NCBI GenBank assembly: GCA_963770375.1 | Contig: CAVYPM010000007.1 | Coordinates: forward strand, 248,001 to 312,000 | Source of the DNA: DASVBE01 sp963770375 | GTDB taxonomy: Bacteria; Actinomycetota; Actinomycetes; Streptosporangiales; Streptosporangiaceae | Direction: 5' to 3' | DNA length: 64,000 bases | In this document: one piece after another, positions 8,514 through 16,249 of the stretch | Layout: the number at the start of each line of letters is the position of its first letter | Position numbering within the stretch: the first letter of the stretch is position 1 | Program-made: the position numbers and the translations under genes | The notes under the pieces: model-generated | The model's database searches: none | Told to the model about the DNA's origin: nothing | The model's input: the letters and a program-made list of their open reading frames with translations, nothing else

Positions 8514-9234
8514 CTAGCCGGCCGGGGTGGCGTCGCCGCGGGGCGGGCGGTAGTGGCCGCCGGCCAGCAGGCGGCGGGCGTACTCGATGACCGCGTCGAT
8601 GATCAGGCCGGCCTGGCGGCGGTTCCTGGCCGTGGCCACCTCGCGTGCGCCCTCGCCGATCAGGGAGGTCAGCACCGCCGCGTGCAGCCGGGCCAGCGCG
8701 GTGTCCGGCAGGCCGAGCAGAGCGTCGTTCTGGGCCACCCACTCGCTGCCGCGGCGGCGCTTGAGCACCTCGAAGCCGGGCGGACCGCCCCCGGAGAAGA
8801 ACAGCAGGGCCAGGTCGCGCCGCTGCCAGCTGCCCTCGAGGAAGGCCCGCGCGCCCGCGCAGAACAGCTCGGTGGTGTCGGTCACGCCGGCCCGCCGGGC
8901 CTGCGGCCACCGCCTGGCTGGCCGCCTCCTCCTGGACCTGCTGGTGCTCCTGCCACAGCGCGAGGAACAGCTCGCTCTTGCCGCCGAAGTGGTGGTAGAG
9001 GCTGCCCACGCTGGACCCGGCCCGCTCGACCAGGTCGGCGATGCTGGTCTTGTCGAACCCCTGCTCGGCGAACACCGCGCGGGCGGCGTCGAGCAGGGCC
9101 CGCTGGGTCTGCGCGGTGCGCCCCCACTGCCACGCCCCGCCCGCTGCGCGGCCGCCCGCCGGGCGTTCCGCTCTGCCCGCCGCGCGTTCCGCTGTGCCGT
9201 CGGGTCGTTCCGGGGCCGCGGGCTGTTTGCTCAT
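8514..9234 (-). pseudogene. TetR/AcrR family regulator, one frameshift
   Basis: The N-terminus (ATG 9234) has a Pro/Ala-rich tail and then a clear TetR DNA-binding domain: ALLDAARAVFAEQGFDKTSI, DLVERAGSSVGSLYHHFGGK. Near 8885 the frame changes by one base. The ligand-binding domain continues in the next frame from VTDTTELFCAGARAFLEG to the stop at 8514. Rejoined length is about 240 residues, normal for the family. It is divergent from the SDR gene and shares a 15-bp inverted repeat with it, so it is the likely regulator of the surrounding acyl-CoA genes. It may be intact in the cell if the indel is a sequencing error. Confidence 0.75.
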
Positions 9235-9270
9235 CTTGACAGCGCCTCCCCCGGGCTTAGAGGGTAATTT

Positions 9271-9285
9271 CAGAAAACGATTCTA
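9271..9285. promoter_or_regulatory. Putative TetR operator, site 3
   Basis: CAGAAAACGATTCTA: CAGAA and TTCTA half sites, five-base spacer, one mismatch from site 2. It lies between the divergent TetR (start 9234) and SDR (start 9318) genes, the usual place for an autoregulatory operator. Confidence 0.5.
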
Positions 9286-9317
9286 GTCGGCGGAGCAGGA
9301 AGGTCCGGGGATCAGCC

Positions 9318-10205
9318 ATGGGAAGTCTGGACGGCCGGGTAGCGATCGTCACCGGGGCCGGGCGCGGCATTGGCCGGTCCGTGGCCCTGCTGCTGGCCCG
9401 TGAGGGGTCCGCGGTCGTGGTCAACGACCTGGGCGGCGCGGTCGACGGCTCCGGGTCCGACGCGGGACCGGCGCAGGAGGTCGCCAGCGAGATCACCGCG
9501 GCGGGTGGCCGGGCGGTGGCCAACGGCGCGGACGTGTCCGACCACGCCGCCGCCGAGGACCTGGTCAAGTCCGCGATCAGCGAGTTCGGCAAGCTGGACG
9601 TGCTCGTCAACGTGGCCGGCATCCTGCGCGACCGGATGATCTTCAACATGACCGAGCAGGAGTGGGACGACGTCCTCCGCGTGCACGTGAAGGGCACGTT
9701 CAACACCTCGAAGTTCGCCGCCGCGTACTGGCGGTCGCTGCGCGACGAGACCGCACAGCACCGGATCATCAACTTCACCTCGGTGTCCGGCCTGCACGGC
9801 GCACCCGGTCAGCCGAACTACGCCGCGGCCAAGATGGGCATCGTCGGGCTGACCTGGTCCTGCGCGAACGCGCTCGGCAAGTACGGCGTGACGGCCAACG
9901 CGATCTCGCCCGGCGCGCAGACCCGGATGATCGACTCGATCCCCACCGAGCGGCGCCGCTCCAGCCACGACCAGGAGCGCTCCCCGGACAACATCGCGAC
10001 CGTGGTCGCCTACCTGGCCAGCGAGCGGTCCGGCTGGATCACCGGCCGGATCGTGCACTCGATGGGCTACGAGGTCTCGCTGTACAGCAACCCCGAGCCC
10101 ATCGCCCGGCTGATCGGCAACCAGCCGTGGGACCTGGACGGCCTGGCCGACCAGATGGAGCGGTCGTTCCGCCCGATCGTCAGCCGGCCCCCGGCGGGCC
10201 GCTGA
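9318..10205 (+). CDS. Short-chain dehydrogenase/reductase, probable hydroxyacyl-CoA dehydrogenase
   Basis: A 295-residue classical SDR, somewhat extended. Cofactor motif TGAGRGIG is at residues 12-19, an NDLGG acidic region at about 40 suggests NAD, and VNVAG lies near 99. The active site has Ser in INFTSVSG and Tyr-Lys in NYAAAK. It resembles the 17-beta-HSD4-type hydroxyacyl-CoA dehydrogenases of side-chain beta-oxidation, which fits the neighbouring MaoC and FadE genes. It starts the rightward operon SDR, DUF35 protein, thiolase-like protein; the DUF35 ATG follows its stop after one base. Confidence 0.85.
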   Translation: MGSLDGRVAIVTGAGRGIGRSVALLLAREGSAVVVNDLGGAVDGSGSDAGPAQEVASEITAAGGRAVANGADVSDHAAAEDLVKSAISEFGKLDVLVNVAGILRDRMIFNMTEQEWDDVLRVHVKGTFNTSKFAAAYWRSLRDETAQHRIINFTSVSGLHGAPGQPNYAAAKMGIVGLTWSCANALGKYGVTANAISPGAQTRMIDSIPTERRRSSHDQERSPDNIATVVAYLASERSGWITGRIVHSMGYEVSLYSNPEPIARLIGNQPWDLDGLADQMERSFRPIVSRPPAGR

Positions 10206-10644
10206 ATGGCGGCCGGCAACAAGGCCAAGGGCCAAGGCCGTCCCCGTCCCCACCCCGGAGACCCAGCCGTTCTGGGACGGCTGCGCGGCCGGCGAGCTGC
10301 GCCTGCAGCGCTGCCTGGACTGCGGCAAGCCGTACTTCTACCCGCGCCCGGCCTGCCCGGCGTGCGGCTCGCCGAACGTCGAGTGGTTCACCGCCAGCGG
10401 CGACGCCACCCTGTACTCGTACGTGATCAGCCACCGGCCGGCCCGCGGCTTCGAGGACGACGGACCGTACGCGATCGCGGTCGTCGAGCTGGCCGAGGGG
10501 CCGCGGATGATGACCAGCCTGGCCGGCGTGCCCGCCACCCCGGAGGACCTCGTGCTGGACATGCCGCTGCGGGTGGCGTTCGAGCCGCGCGGCGACATGA
10601 CCCTCCCGGTGTTCACCCCGGCGCCGGCCGGAGCCACCCGATGA
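10206..10644 (+). pseudogene. DUF35 zinc-ribbon/OB-fold acyl-CoA-associated protein, one frameshift
   Basis: From about 10240 the frame ending at 10644 encodes PTPETQPFWDGCAAGELRLQ, a zinc ribbon CLDCGKPYFYPRPACPACG and an OB fold (ATLYSYVISHRPARGF, PYAIAVVELAEG). The only plausible start, ATG 10206, is in another frame. A one-base change near 10235 (within aagggccaagg) would join the two into about 146 residues. DUF35 proteins bind acyl-CoA and partner thiolase-like proteins, as in the ChsH2-Ltp2 retro-aldolase. Its stop overlaps the thiolase-like ATG by four bases, which supports such a complex. Confidence 0.75.
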
Positions 10645-11783
10645 CCCGCGGCGTGATCATCGCGGGCGCCGCGGAGACCGACCACGTCGGCAAGCTGCCC
10701 GGGCACTCCACCCTGGCGCTGCATATGGAGGCGGCCAGGAACGCGATCGCCGACGCCGGCCTCACGATCCACGACATCGACGGCATCGCCACCGTGGCCC
10801 AGCCCGGCCCGGTCCAGGTCGCGCACGCGCTGGGCATCACGCCGACCTGGATCGACGGGACCGCGGTCGGCGGCACGTCGTTCCTCCTGCACGTGCGGCA
10901 CGCGATGGCCGCGATCCAGGCCGGCCACGCCCGCACCGTGCTGATCACGCACGGCGAGTCCGGCCGGTCCCGGGTCGGCGCCGGCCCCTACCAGTTCGCC
11001 CCGTCCTCCCCGGTCGGCCAGTTCGAGGCGCCCTACGGGGTGGCCGGGCCGACCACCACCTTCACGATCCCGGTGCTGCGGTACATGAAGGAGTACGGGC
11101 TCACCCACGAGCAGCTCGCCTACGTCGCGGTGGCCCAGCGGCGGTGGGCCGCGAAGAACCCCCGGGCGATGTTCCGCGACCCGATCACGGTCGACGACGT
11201 TCTCGCCTCCCGGATCGTCGCCTACCCGTTCCACCTGCTCGAATGCTGCCTGGTCACGGACGGCGGCGGGGCCCTGATCGTCACCTCGGCGGACCGCGCG
11301 GGCGACTTCCCCAAGCCGCCGGTGCACGTGCTCGGCACCGGCGAGGCGTCCGAGACCCCGATGATCTCGCAGATGGAGGACTTCACCGAGTCGAAGGCGA
11401 TCCGTCTGGCCGGCGCCGCGGCCCTGGCCGAGGCCGGGATCGGCGTGGCCGATGCCGGCCACCTGATGATCTACGACGCGTTCGCGCACCTGCCGATCTA
11501 CGGCCTGGAGGCGCTCGGTTTCGTGGCCAAGGGCGAGGCCGGCCCGTTCATCGCCGAGGGCAACACCGAGCCGGGCGGCCGCCTGCCGCTCAATACCAAC
11601 GGCGGCGGCCTGTCCTACACCCACACGGGCATGTACGGCATGTTCGCCATTCTTGAAGGTGTACGCCAGGTGCGTGGCGAAGCAGCGGCTCAGGTCGCGG
11701 GCCCGGATATCAGCGTGGTGGTCGGCAACGGCGGCATGTTCGCCACCTCGGGAGTCCTCGTCCTGGGGAAGCAGCCCCGCTAG
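10641..11783 (+). CDS. Thiolase-like protein lacking the catalytic cysteine (Ltp2-type aldolase candidate)
   Basis: A 380-residue thiolase-fold protein of the SCP2/lipid-transfer class. Where a true thiolase has its nucleophilic Cys it reads DGTAVGGTSFLLHVRH (residues 72-87), with no Cys. The C-terminal part has NGGGLSYTHTGMYGMFAI instead of the usual GHPLG box. Loss of this Cys with a DUF35 gene directly upstream (four-base ATGA overlap) matches the Ltp2-type retro-aldolases of steroid side-chain breakdown. A steroid substrate is not shown: the steroid-ring genes are not in this window. A non-catalytic scaffold is the alternative. Confidence 0.82.
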   Translation: MTRGVIIAGAAETDHVGKLPGHSTLALHMEAARNAIADAGLTIHDIDGIATVAQPGPVQVAHALGITPTWIDGTAVGGTSFLLHVRHAMAAIQAGHARTVLITHGESGRSRVGAGPYQFAPSSPVGQFEAPYGVAGPTTTFTIPVLRYMKEYGLTHEQLAYVAVAQRRWAAKNPRAMFRDPITVDDVLASRIVAYPFHLLECCLVTDGGGALIVTSADRAGDFPKPPVHVLGTGEASETPMISQMEDFTESKAIRLAGAAALAEAGIGVADAGHLMIYDAFAHLPIYGLEALGFVAKGEAGPFIAEGNTEPGGRLPLNTNGGGLSYTHTGMYGMFAILEGVRQVRGEAAAQVAGPDISVVVGNGGMFATSGVLVLGKQPR

Positions 11784-11854
11784 CGGCGCCGGCCCGCCGC
11801 GCCCTGGGGCCCGGGGGATCGCCGGGCTGACGGCCGGGCGCTGCGCGGCGGGGG

Positions 11855-11883
11855 TTGACGGGATTGCACCGTCCACGTAGCGT
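11855..11883 (+). promoter_or_regulatory. Sigma-70-like promoter for the riboswitch operon
   Basis: TTGACG at 11855-11860, exactly 17 bases, then TAGCGT at 11878-11883. It lies immediately upstream of the cobalamin riboswitch core. Confidence 0.5.
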
Positions 11884-11885
11884 CC

Positions 11886-11995
11886 GAGGTGCGTGACGGC
11901 TGAGGGAAGCTGGTGGGAATCCAGCACGGTCGCGCCACTGTGAGCTGACCGCCTGAGGCGGCCAGTGAGTCAGATACTTCGCCGTCGCGGTCTTG
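11886..11995 (+). ncRNA. Cobalamin (B12) riboswitch
   Basis: Conserved B12-element pieces occur in order: GAGGTGCGTGACGG (about 11886-11899), AGGGAAGCTGGTGGGAATCC (11903-11922), GCACGGTCGCGCCACTGTGA and finally GCCAGTGAGTCAGATAC ending near 11977. A small hairpin, AGGGA-N7-TCCCT, lies downstream next to the ribosome site GAAGGAG of cbtB, suggesting control of translation start. Adenosylcobalamin would be expected to turn off the cobalt transporter genes behind it. Boundaries are approximate. Confidence 0.88.
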
Positions 11996-12037
11996 CCCAT
12001 CAAGCAAGGGACGCAGGATCCCTGAAGGAGGCACACC

Positions 12038-12271
12038 GTGGCAGTTCTCTCCCAGCCCGGCAGCAACGCGGTTCCGAAGGTCGGTCTCTCGCCCGAGGCC
12101 CTGTCCCGCGGCAGGGTGGCCCTGATTATCGGGATTACGGTGTTTGCGGCGCTGGCCATCTACTACTTCGTGGGCATCGACGAGGGGATGACATCCCTGT
12201 TCGGCAAGACGCTGGTCATCCACGAGTGGGTGCACGACTCGCGGCACTTCCTCGGGTTCCCCTGCCACTAG
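12038..12271 (+). CDS. cbtB: CbtB, small cobalt transporter subunit
   Basis: A 77-residue protein with one membrane helix (VALIIGITVFAALAIYYFVG, residues about 28-47). Its His-rich C-terminus, HEWVHDSRHFLGFPCH, is the likely metal-binding tail of CbtB. GTG start with GAAGGAG nine bases upstream. It is the first gene behind a cobalamin riboswitch, followed 31 bp later by cbtA, the standard CbtAB arrangement for cobalt uptake into the B12 pathway. Confidence 0.9.
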   Translation: MAVLSQPGSNAVPKVGLSPEALSRGRVALIIGITVFAALAIYYFVGIDEGMTSLFGKTLVIHEWVHDSRHFLGFPCH

Positions 12272-12302
12272 CCCGCGCTACTAGCTAGCAGCGGAGGCCA
12301 CT

Positions 12303-13277
12303 GTGGAAATCCGCGTCATCTTGCGTGGAGCGCTGGCCGGCGCGTTCGCGGGTCTGCTCGGGTTCGTGTTCGAGCACATCTTCGCCGAGCCGTGGATCAA
12401 TAAGGCCATCGCTTACGAGTACAAGCGCGACGCCGTCCTGACCGCGATGAACCACGCGGCCGGGCGGCAGTTCTCGGTCTCCGACCCGGAGATCTTCTCC
12501 CGTGCCACCCAGTCCTCGATCGGCGCGGCCAGCGCCCTCATCGGGTTCGGGGTGGCGATGGGCGCCCTGGTGGCGGTGGTGTATCTGGTGCTGCACGGCC
12601 GTATGGGTATCCGGCCGCGGAACCTGGTCTGGGCGATCGCCGGGTTCGGGTTCCTGGGCGTCTACCTGCTGCCGTTCGTCAAGTACCCGGCCAACCCGCC
12701 CTCGATCGGGCACCCGTTCACGATCCACACGCGCGGCCAGCTGTACGTGGTGATGGTGGTGGGCTCGCTGGTCCTGCTCGGCCTGGCGGTGTTCCTCGGC
12801 CGCCGGCTGAGGCCGCGGTTCGGCGCGGTCGGCGCGACCGTGCTGGCCGGGGTGGCGTTCCTGGTCGCGTACTCGATTCTCATCGGCGTGCTCCCGTCGC
12901 TGGGCGACCTGAACGCGAACCTCGCCCAGGTCCACCAGTTCGGCTACGCCAAGGCAGCGACCGAGACCCCGCAGCCGATCGTCAACATCCTGTCCCGGCC
13001 GCTGACCTTCGGCGGCAAGACGTACGCCCCCGGCCAGGTGGTGTACCCGGGCTTTGACGCCGACGTGCTGTGGAAGTTCCGCTGGTACTCGGTCATCAAC
13101 CAGGTGCTGGTGTGGACCGTTCTCGCGCTGGGCTTCGGCGCACTGCTGGACCGGCTGGACCGGCCGCGGCGCTCGCGCCCGGCGGGTTCGTCGGCTGGCG
13201 CAGCCGGCACAGCTGGCGCAGCCGGCGCAGCCGGCCAGGACAGCCAGCCGGCCAAGCCAGTGGAGGCCGCGTCGTAA
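12303..13277 (+). CDS. cbtA: CbtA, cobalt transporter membrane subunit
   Basis: A 324-residue membrane protein with about six hydrophobic segments, starting RVILRGALAGAFAGLLGFVF and including ALIGFGVAMGALVAVVYLVL and LYVVMVVGSLVLLGLAVFLG. It is longer than typical CbtA because of extra periplasmic segments and a low-complexity Ala-Gly-Thr tail encoded by short DNA repeats (about 13195-13240). GTG start behind AGCGGAGG. Works with CbtB; under the upstream cobalamin riboswitch. Confidence 0.87.
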   Translation: MEIRVILRGALAGAFAGLLGFVFEHIFAEPWINKAIAYEYKRDAVLTAMNHAAGRQFSVSDPEIFSRATQSSIGAASALIGFGVAMGALVAVVYLVLHGRMGIRPRNLVWAIAGFGFLGVYLLPFVKYPANPPSIGHPFTIHTRGQLYVVMVVGSLVLLGLAVFLGRRLRPRFGAVGATVLAGVAFLVAYSILIGVLPSLGDLNANLAQVHQFGYAKAATETPQPIVNILSRPLTFGGKTYAPGQVVYPGFDADVLWKFRWYSVINQVLVWTVLALGFGALLDRLDRPRRSRPAGSSAGAAGTAGAAGAAGQDSQPAKPVEAAS

Positions 13278-13280
13278 CCG

Positions 13281-14022
13281 CTGACCGCCGGTCCGGGGCC
13301 CGGCAGGCCCGGGGGCTCGATGTCCCCGGTGCCCTGCCGGGCCTCGGCCCGTTCTTCGCCGTGGACGTGCACCCGGCCGGGGCGGTCCCGGCGCCGCCGT
13401 GGCTGGCGTTTGCCGAGCTGCTCTCGCCGGGCGGCGGGCGGCTGCAGGCCAGGGCGGAAGCGGTGCGGCGGGCGCTGGCCGGGCCGGGCGGGCTTCCGGC
13501 TGGATGCGGTGCCGCTGCGGGTGGCGGTGTCGGTCATGCACCTGGGTCTGGCCGCGCGCCTGATCGCCCCGGCGGTGGCGGCGGCCGCGCTCGGCTGGCC
13601 TCCCGTCGCTCGGCCTGGATCCGGCCGGCCTGTGGTGGCAGGACGAGCTGGGCGGCCCGGTGCCGCTGTCGGTCCCCGCCGCTCGGGGTTCCGGCGGCCA
13701 GTCCGCCCCGGGTGATCGATGATCTGGTAGCCCCGCTGACCGAGGCGGCCGGGGCGCTGGTCCCGGTGTCGCCGCGGGTCCTGTGGGGCAACGTCGCCTC
13801 GGCGATCAGCAGCGCGGCCGGGCAGATCGCGGCTCAGCGGCCCGGACCTGGCCGAGGCGGCCTGGGCGGCGGCCCGGGAGCTGGCTGGTCACCCGTCGCT
13901 GCGGCGGGAGCGGGCGGCGCCCGGCCCCGGTTTCCGCCGCGTCCAGCTGCTGCCTGATCTACCAGCTCTCCCCCGGCCCGGCGCGCGCCATCTGCGGCGA
14001 CTGCGTGCTCGGCCCCGGATAA
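13281..14022 (+). pseudogene. FhuF-type (2Fe-2S) ferric reductase, multiply frameshifted
   Basis: Pieces of one protein are spread over three frames. GLGPFFAVDVHPAG ... AEAVRRALAG (about 13335-13490) is followed by PLRVAVSVMHLGLAARLIAP (about 13510-13570), DPAGLWWQDELGGPVPLSVP (13618-13677), VIDDLVAPLTEAAGALVPVS (13713-13772) with VSPRVLWGNVASAIS, DLAEAAWAAARELAGHPSLR, and last SCCLIYQLSPGPARAICGDC. The final piece is the C-C-x(n)-C-x2-C cluster site of siderophore reductases. At least four one-base frame changes are needed and no clear start remains. It directly follows cbtA, so it would be read from the riboswitch promoter. Confidence 0.72.
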
Positions 14023-14063
14023 TCACGGGCGATCTCACGCAATGACCGGTCACACTGGGCGGT

Positions 14064-14420
14064 ATGAACGATGGCTCGCCAGGCGCCGCCGAGCCCGATG
14101 AGGAATTCGATCATCAGCTGACGCAGGTTCTCCAGACCCAGGGCCGGGAGCTGGAGGAGCACGGCCGGGCTCTGCTGGCTTCGGGCTCGGCTCTGATCAC
14201 CAGGCCGGGGCTGGTGCTGCGGGCGCGGCTGCGGCCTCCCCGGTGGTGGCGCCGGGGAGAACTGGAGATCGCGACCGAGGACACCACGAGCCATCAGGTC
14301 ACTAACGGCGCTGTCCCGCTGGACCGGGGCGTCCGGGATCAGCAGGCCCTCATCAGGGAGATCACGATCCGGCTGGCGTTCGAGCTTGCGCACCGGCCGG
14401 ACGACGCCGGCCCGTGGTGA
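14064..14420 (+). CDS. Small hypothetical protein
   Basis: 118 residues, no family recognised. It has an acidic N-terminus, a helical stretch FDHQLTQVLQTQGRELEEHG, a central segment with Trp-Trp-Arg (RPPRWWRRGELEI) and a second helix QQALIREITIRLAFELAH. No signal peptide or membrane segment. Codon use is typical of the window, which supports it being real. ATG start with a weak ribosome site. Neighbours give no hint of function. Confidence 0.55.
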   Translation: MNDGSPGAAEPDEEFDHQLTQVLQTQGRELEEHGRALLASGSALITRPGLVLRARLRPPRWWRRGELEIATEDTTSHQVTNGAVPLDRGVRDQQALIREITIRLAFELAHRPDDAGPW

Positions 14421-14462
14421 TCATGGGCTCGCGGTCAGCCGCGCGCAGAGCCGTCACCCACC

Positions 14463-15042
14463 TCAGTGGAGGGTGGGCCGGTAGATGAGCTCCTGGGTGC
14501 GACCGTCGAGCGTCCGGGTTTCGAGCAGCTCCAGGTCGAAGTCGGGCGCACCCTGGAAGACCGGGTCCACTCCGGTCTGACCGGTGAGGACCGGGAAGAT
14601 CGTCACCTGGACGCGGTCGACGAGGCCGGCGGTCATCAGCGCCCGGTTCAGTGACAGGCTGCCGTGCGAGCGCAACGGCACCCCGGACTCCTCCTTGAGC
14701 CGGGCGACGACGTCGACGGCGTCACCGCTCACGACGGTCGCGTCCGGCCAGTCGAGGGGGCCTTCCAGCGTCGTCGACACCACCGTGGCCGGCAGGTTCC
14801 TCATCCGGGTGACCCATGGGTCAAGCACTTCGGGCTGCTCGGCGCTCGAGGCCAGCATCTGCACGAAGGCCCGGAACGTGTTCGCCCCGAAGACCATCCG
14901 CTGCTCCGCGCCGTACACGGCGAGGCGGTGGTCGAGCAGCTCGGGGCCTTGCTTGCCCCAGTAGCCGCCCCAGTCGCCGGCGCCTTGTAGGAGCCGTAGC
15001 CGTCGAGGCTGGCGAAGACGTCAAGGTGTAGGTGGCGGTCAT
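14463..15042 (-). pseudogene. Dihydrofolate-reductase-family (RibD C-terminal) reductase, two frameshifts
   Basis: The last 150 residues (from about 14918) are intact RibD_C: RMVFGANTFRAFVQML, TTLEGPLDWPDATVV, SHGSLSLNRALMTAGLVDRV and the ending TQELIYRPTLH. The N-terminus MTATYT starts at ATG 15042 (GGAG upstream). It continues in another frame as LDVFASLDGYGSY and in a third as GDWGGYWGKQGPELLD, so one-base changes lie near 15025 and 14985. Such proteins are NADPH-dependent reductases of unknown substrate. Rejoined length, about 193, is normal. Confidence 0.75.
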
Positions 15043-15117
15043 GGTGCTCTCCTCGGATGCGGTTGATCGGCATGGGTACAGACCGGGGACCGCCGCGAGA
15101 CTCATCGGCCCACTCCA

Positions 15118-15330
15118 ATGGTGGCCGCATATCAGTGTTGCCTACAGCAGCGCGATGATCGGGATGCCGAGTTGCGCCTGCTGACGCCACTGCGCCGAGA
15201 TCGCCGGGGATTGATCGTGTCCCGCAACACCGTCAGGTCGGAGGCGAACTCGATCTACCGCAAACTCGGGGCCTCCTCACGCAGCGAAGCGGTCGCCCAG
15301 GTGGGAGGTCTTGGCTTGCCTGACTGGTAA
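15118..15330 (+). pseudogene. Remnant of a LuxR-type DNA-binding domain
   Basis: The C-terminal half is an unmistakable LuxR helix-turn-helix: VSRNTVRSEANSIYRKLG, then ASSRSEAVAQVGGLGLPDW and a stop. Upstream, the first HTH helices are scrambled over frames (ELRLLTP, then HCAEIAG in another frame). It ends like the intact LAL regulator at 25508-27784 (NTIKSQVNAIYRKLGACSRS). No start or sensor domain is present. Confidence 0.7.
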
Positions 15331-15454
15331 GGAGCCCGGGTTGTGCCCCTTTCACCCCGATGAGACGATGCCACCGCGGAGCGGCGCCGGGATCGTGAAA
15401 GAGCAGGACGGGACGGAATAAGGTCCCAGCGGTTCCGGCGATACAGGGGGAACG

Positions 15455-15544
15455 ATGACGTCGGCAACAACCCAGCTGGCCCGGGGGACGGGCGGGCGCC
15501 ATCTCGAAGGCCACGGGCCGGCGCGCCGCGATCAGGACAACTGA
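15455..15544 (+). pseudogene. Remnant of a DUF7144 membrane protein N-terminus
   Basis: ATG with GGGGG upstream, encoding MTSATTQLARGTGGRHLEGH and nine more residues before a stop. The start matches that of the intact DUF7144 protein at 23514-23948 (MTSATTQPASGSGGHRAEGQ), but the membrane part is missing. The rest of 15331-15619 holds nothing else recognisable. Confidence 0.5.
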
Positions 15545-15619
15545 CGGCGAATCGCTGCACGCTACCGGAAGTCGGAGCAGAAACAGCTCGCTGCCGAGAA
15601 CATCTTGCAAGTGCCTGGC

Positions 15620-16201
15620 ATGAAAACAACGTGGATCGCGCGCAAGCTGGGCCTGGACGGCAACCCGCTGCGGCGGCGCACCGACAAGTTCGCGGCCTGC
15701 CTCTCGGTGCTGCTGCTGGCGGTGTTCTTGATCGGCGCACCTTTTCTGTCGGCGGCGGCTGCCGGCTGGGCGGGCCACCATGGGGACGCCGAGCTGCGGG
15801 CCACGCGCTCGTGGCATCAGGTTTCCGCCGTCCTGCTGCGGAGTGCGCCGGCGCCCACTGCGGTTTCCGGCTATTACCAGGTCCTGGCCCGGTGGACCAC
15901 ACCGGCCGGGCGGGCCAGGACCGGCCGGATCCCGGTCAGCGCCGACATGGCCGCTGGCCGCACGGTCCGGCTGTGGGTGGACTCGGCGGGCTCGCCGATC
16001 GGTAATCCGCCGAACCGCCGTGCGGTGGTGGCTGACGAGGTTGCAGCGGCGGTCGTCGCCACGAGTGGGCTGGGGATCGTGCTGTTGTGCCTGGCGTGGG
16101 CCGGGCGGTGGGTACTTGACCGGCGTCGGCTCGCCGGCTGGCAAGCGGGATGGGCTGCTGTCGGTCCTCAGTGGACCAGGCGCTTTCGGTCGCGGGGCTA
16201 G
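15620..16201 (+). CDS. Rv1733c-type two-helix membrane protein
   Basis: A 193-residue protein that starts with a basic N-terminus, KLGLDGNPLRRRTDKFAA, and two membrane helices far apart (CLSVLLLAVFLIGAPFL near residue 30, and GLGIVLLCLAWAGRWVLD near 155). The roughly 110-residue loop between them (SGYYQVLARWTTPAGRARTG) would be outside the cell. This is the layout of the actinobacterial Rv1733c family, whose function is unknown. ATG 15620 is preferred; an in-frame TTG at 15605 is the alternative. Confidence 0.75.
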   Translation: MKTTWIARKLGLDGNPLRRRTDKFAACLSVLLLAVFLIGAPFLSAAAAGWAGHHGDAELRATRSWHQVSAVLLRSAPAPTAVSGYYQVLARWTTPAGRARTGRIPVSADMAAGRTVRLWVDSAGSPIGNPPNRRAVVADEVAAAVVATSGLGIVLLCLAWAGRWVLDRRRLAGWQAGWAAVGPQWTRRFRSRG

Positions 16202-16249
16202 CCGTGGCAACTGAAAGACGAGGCAGGTCATGAGAGCGGAAGGCCGAAG

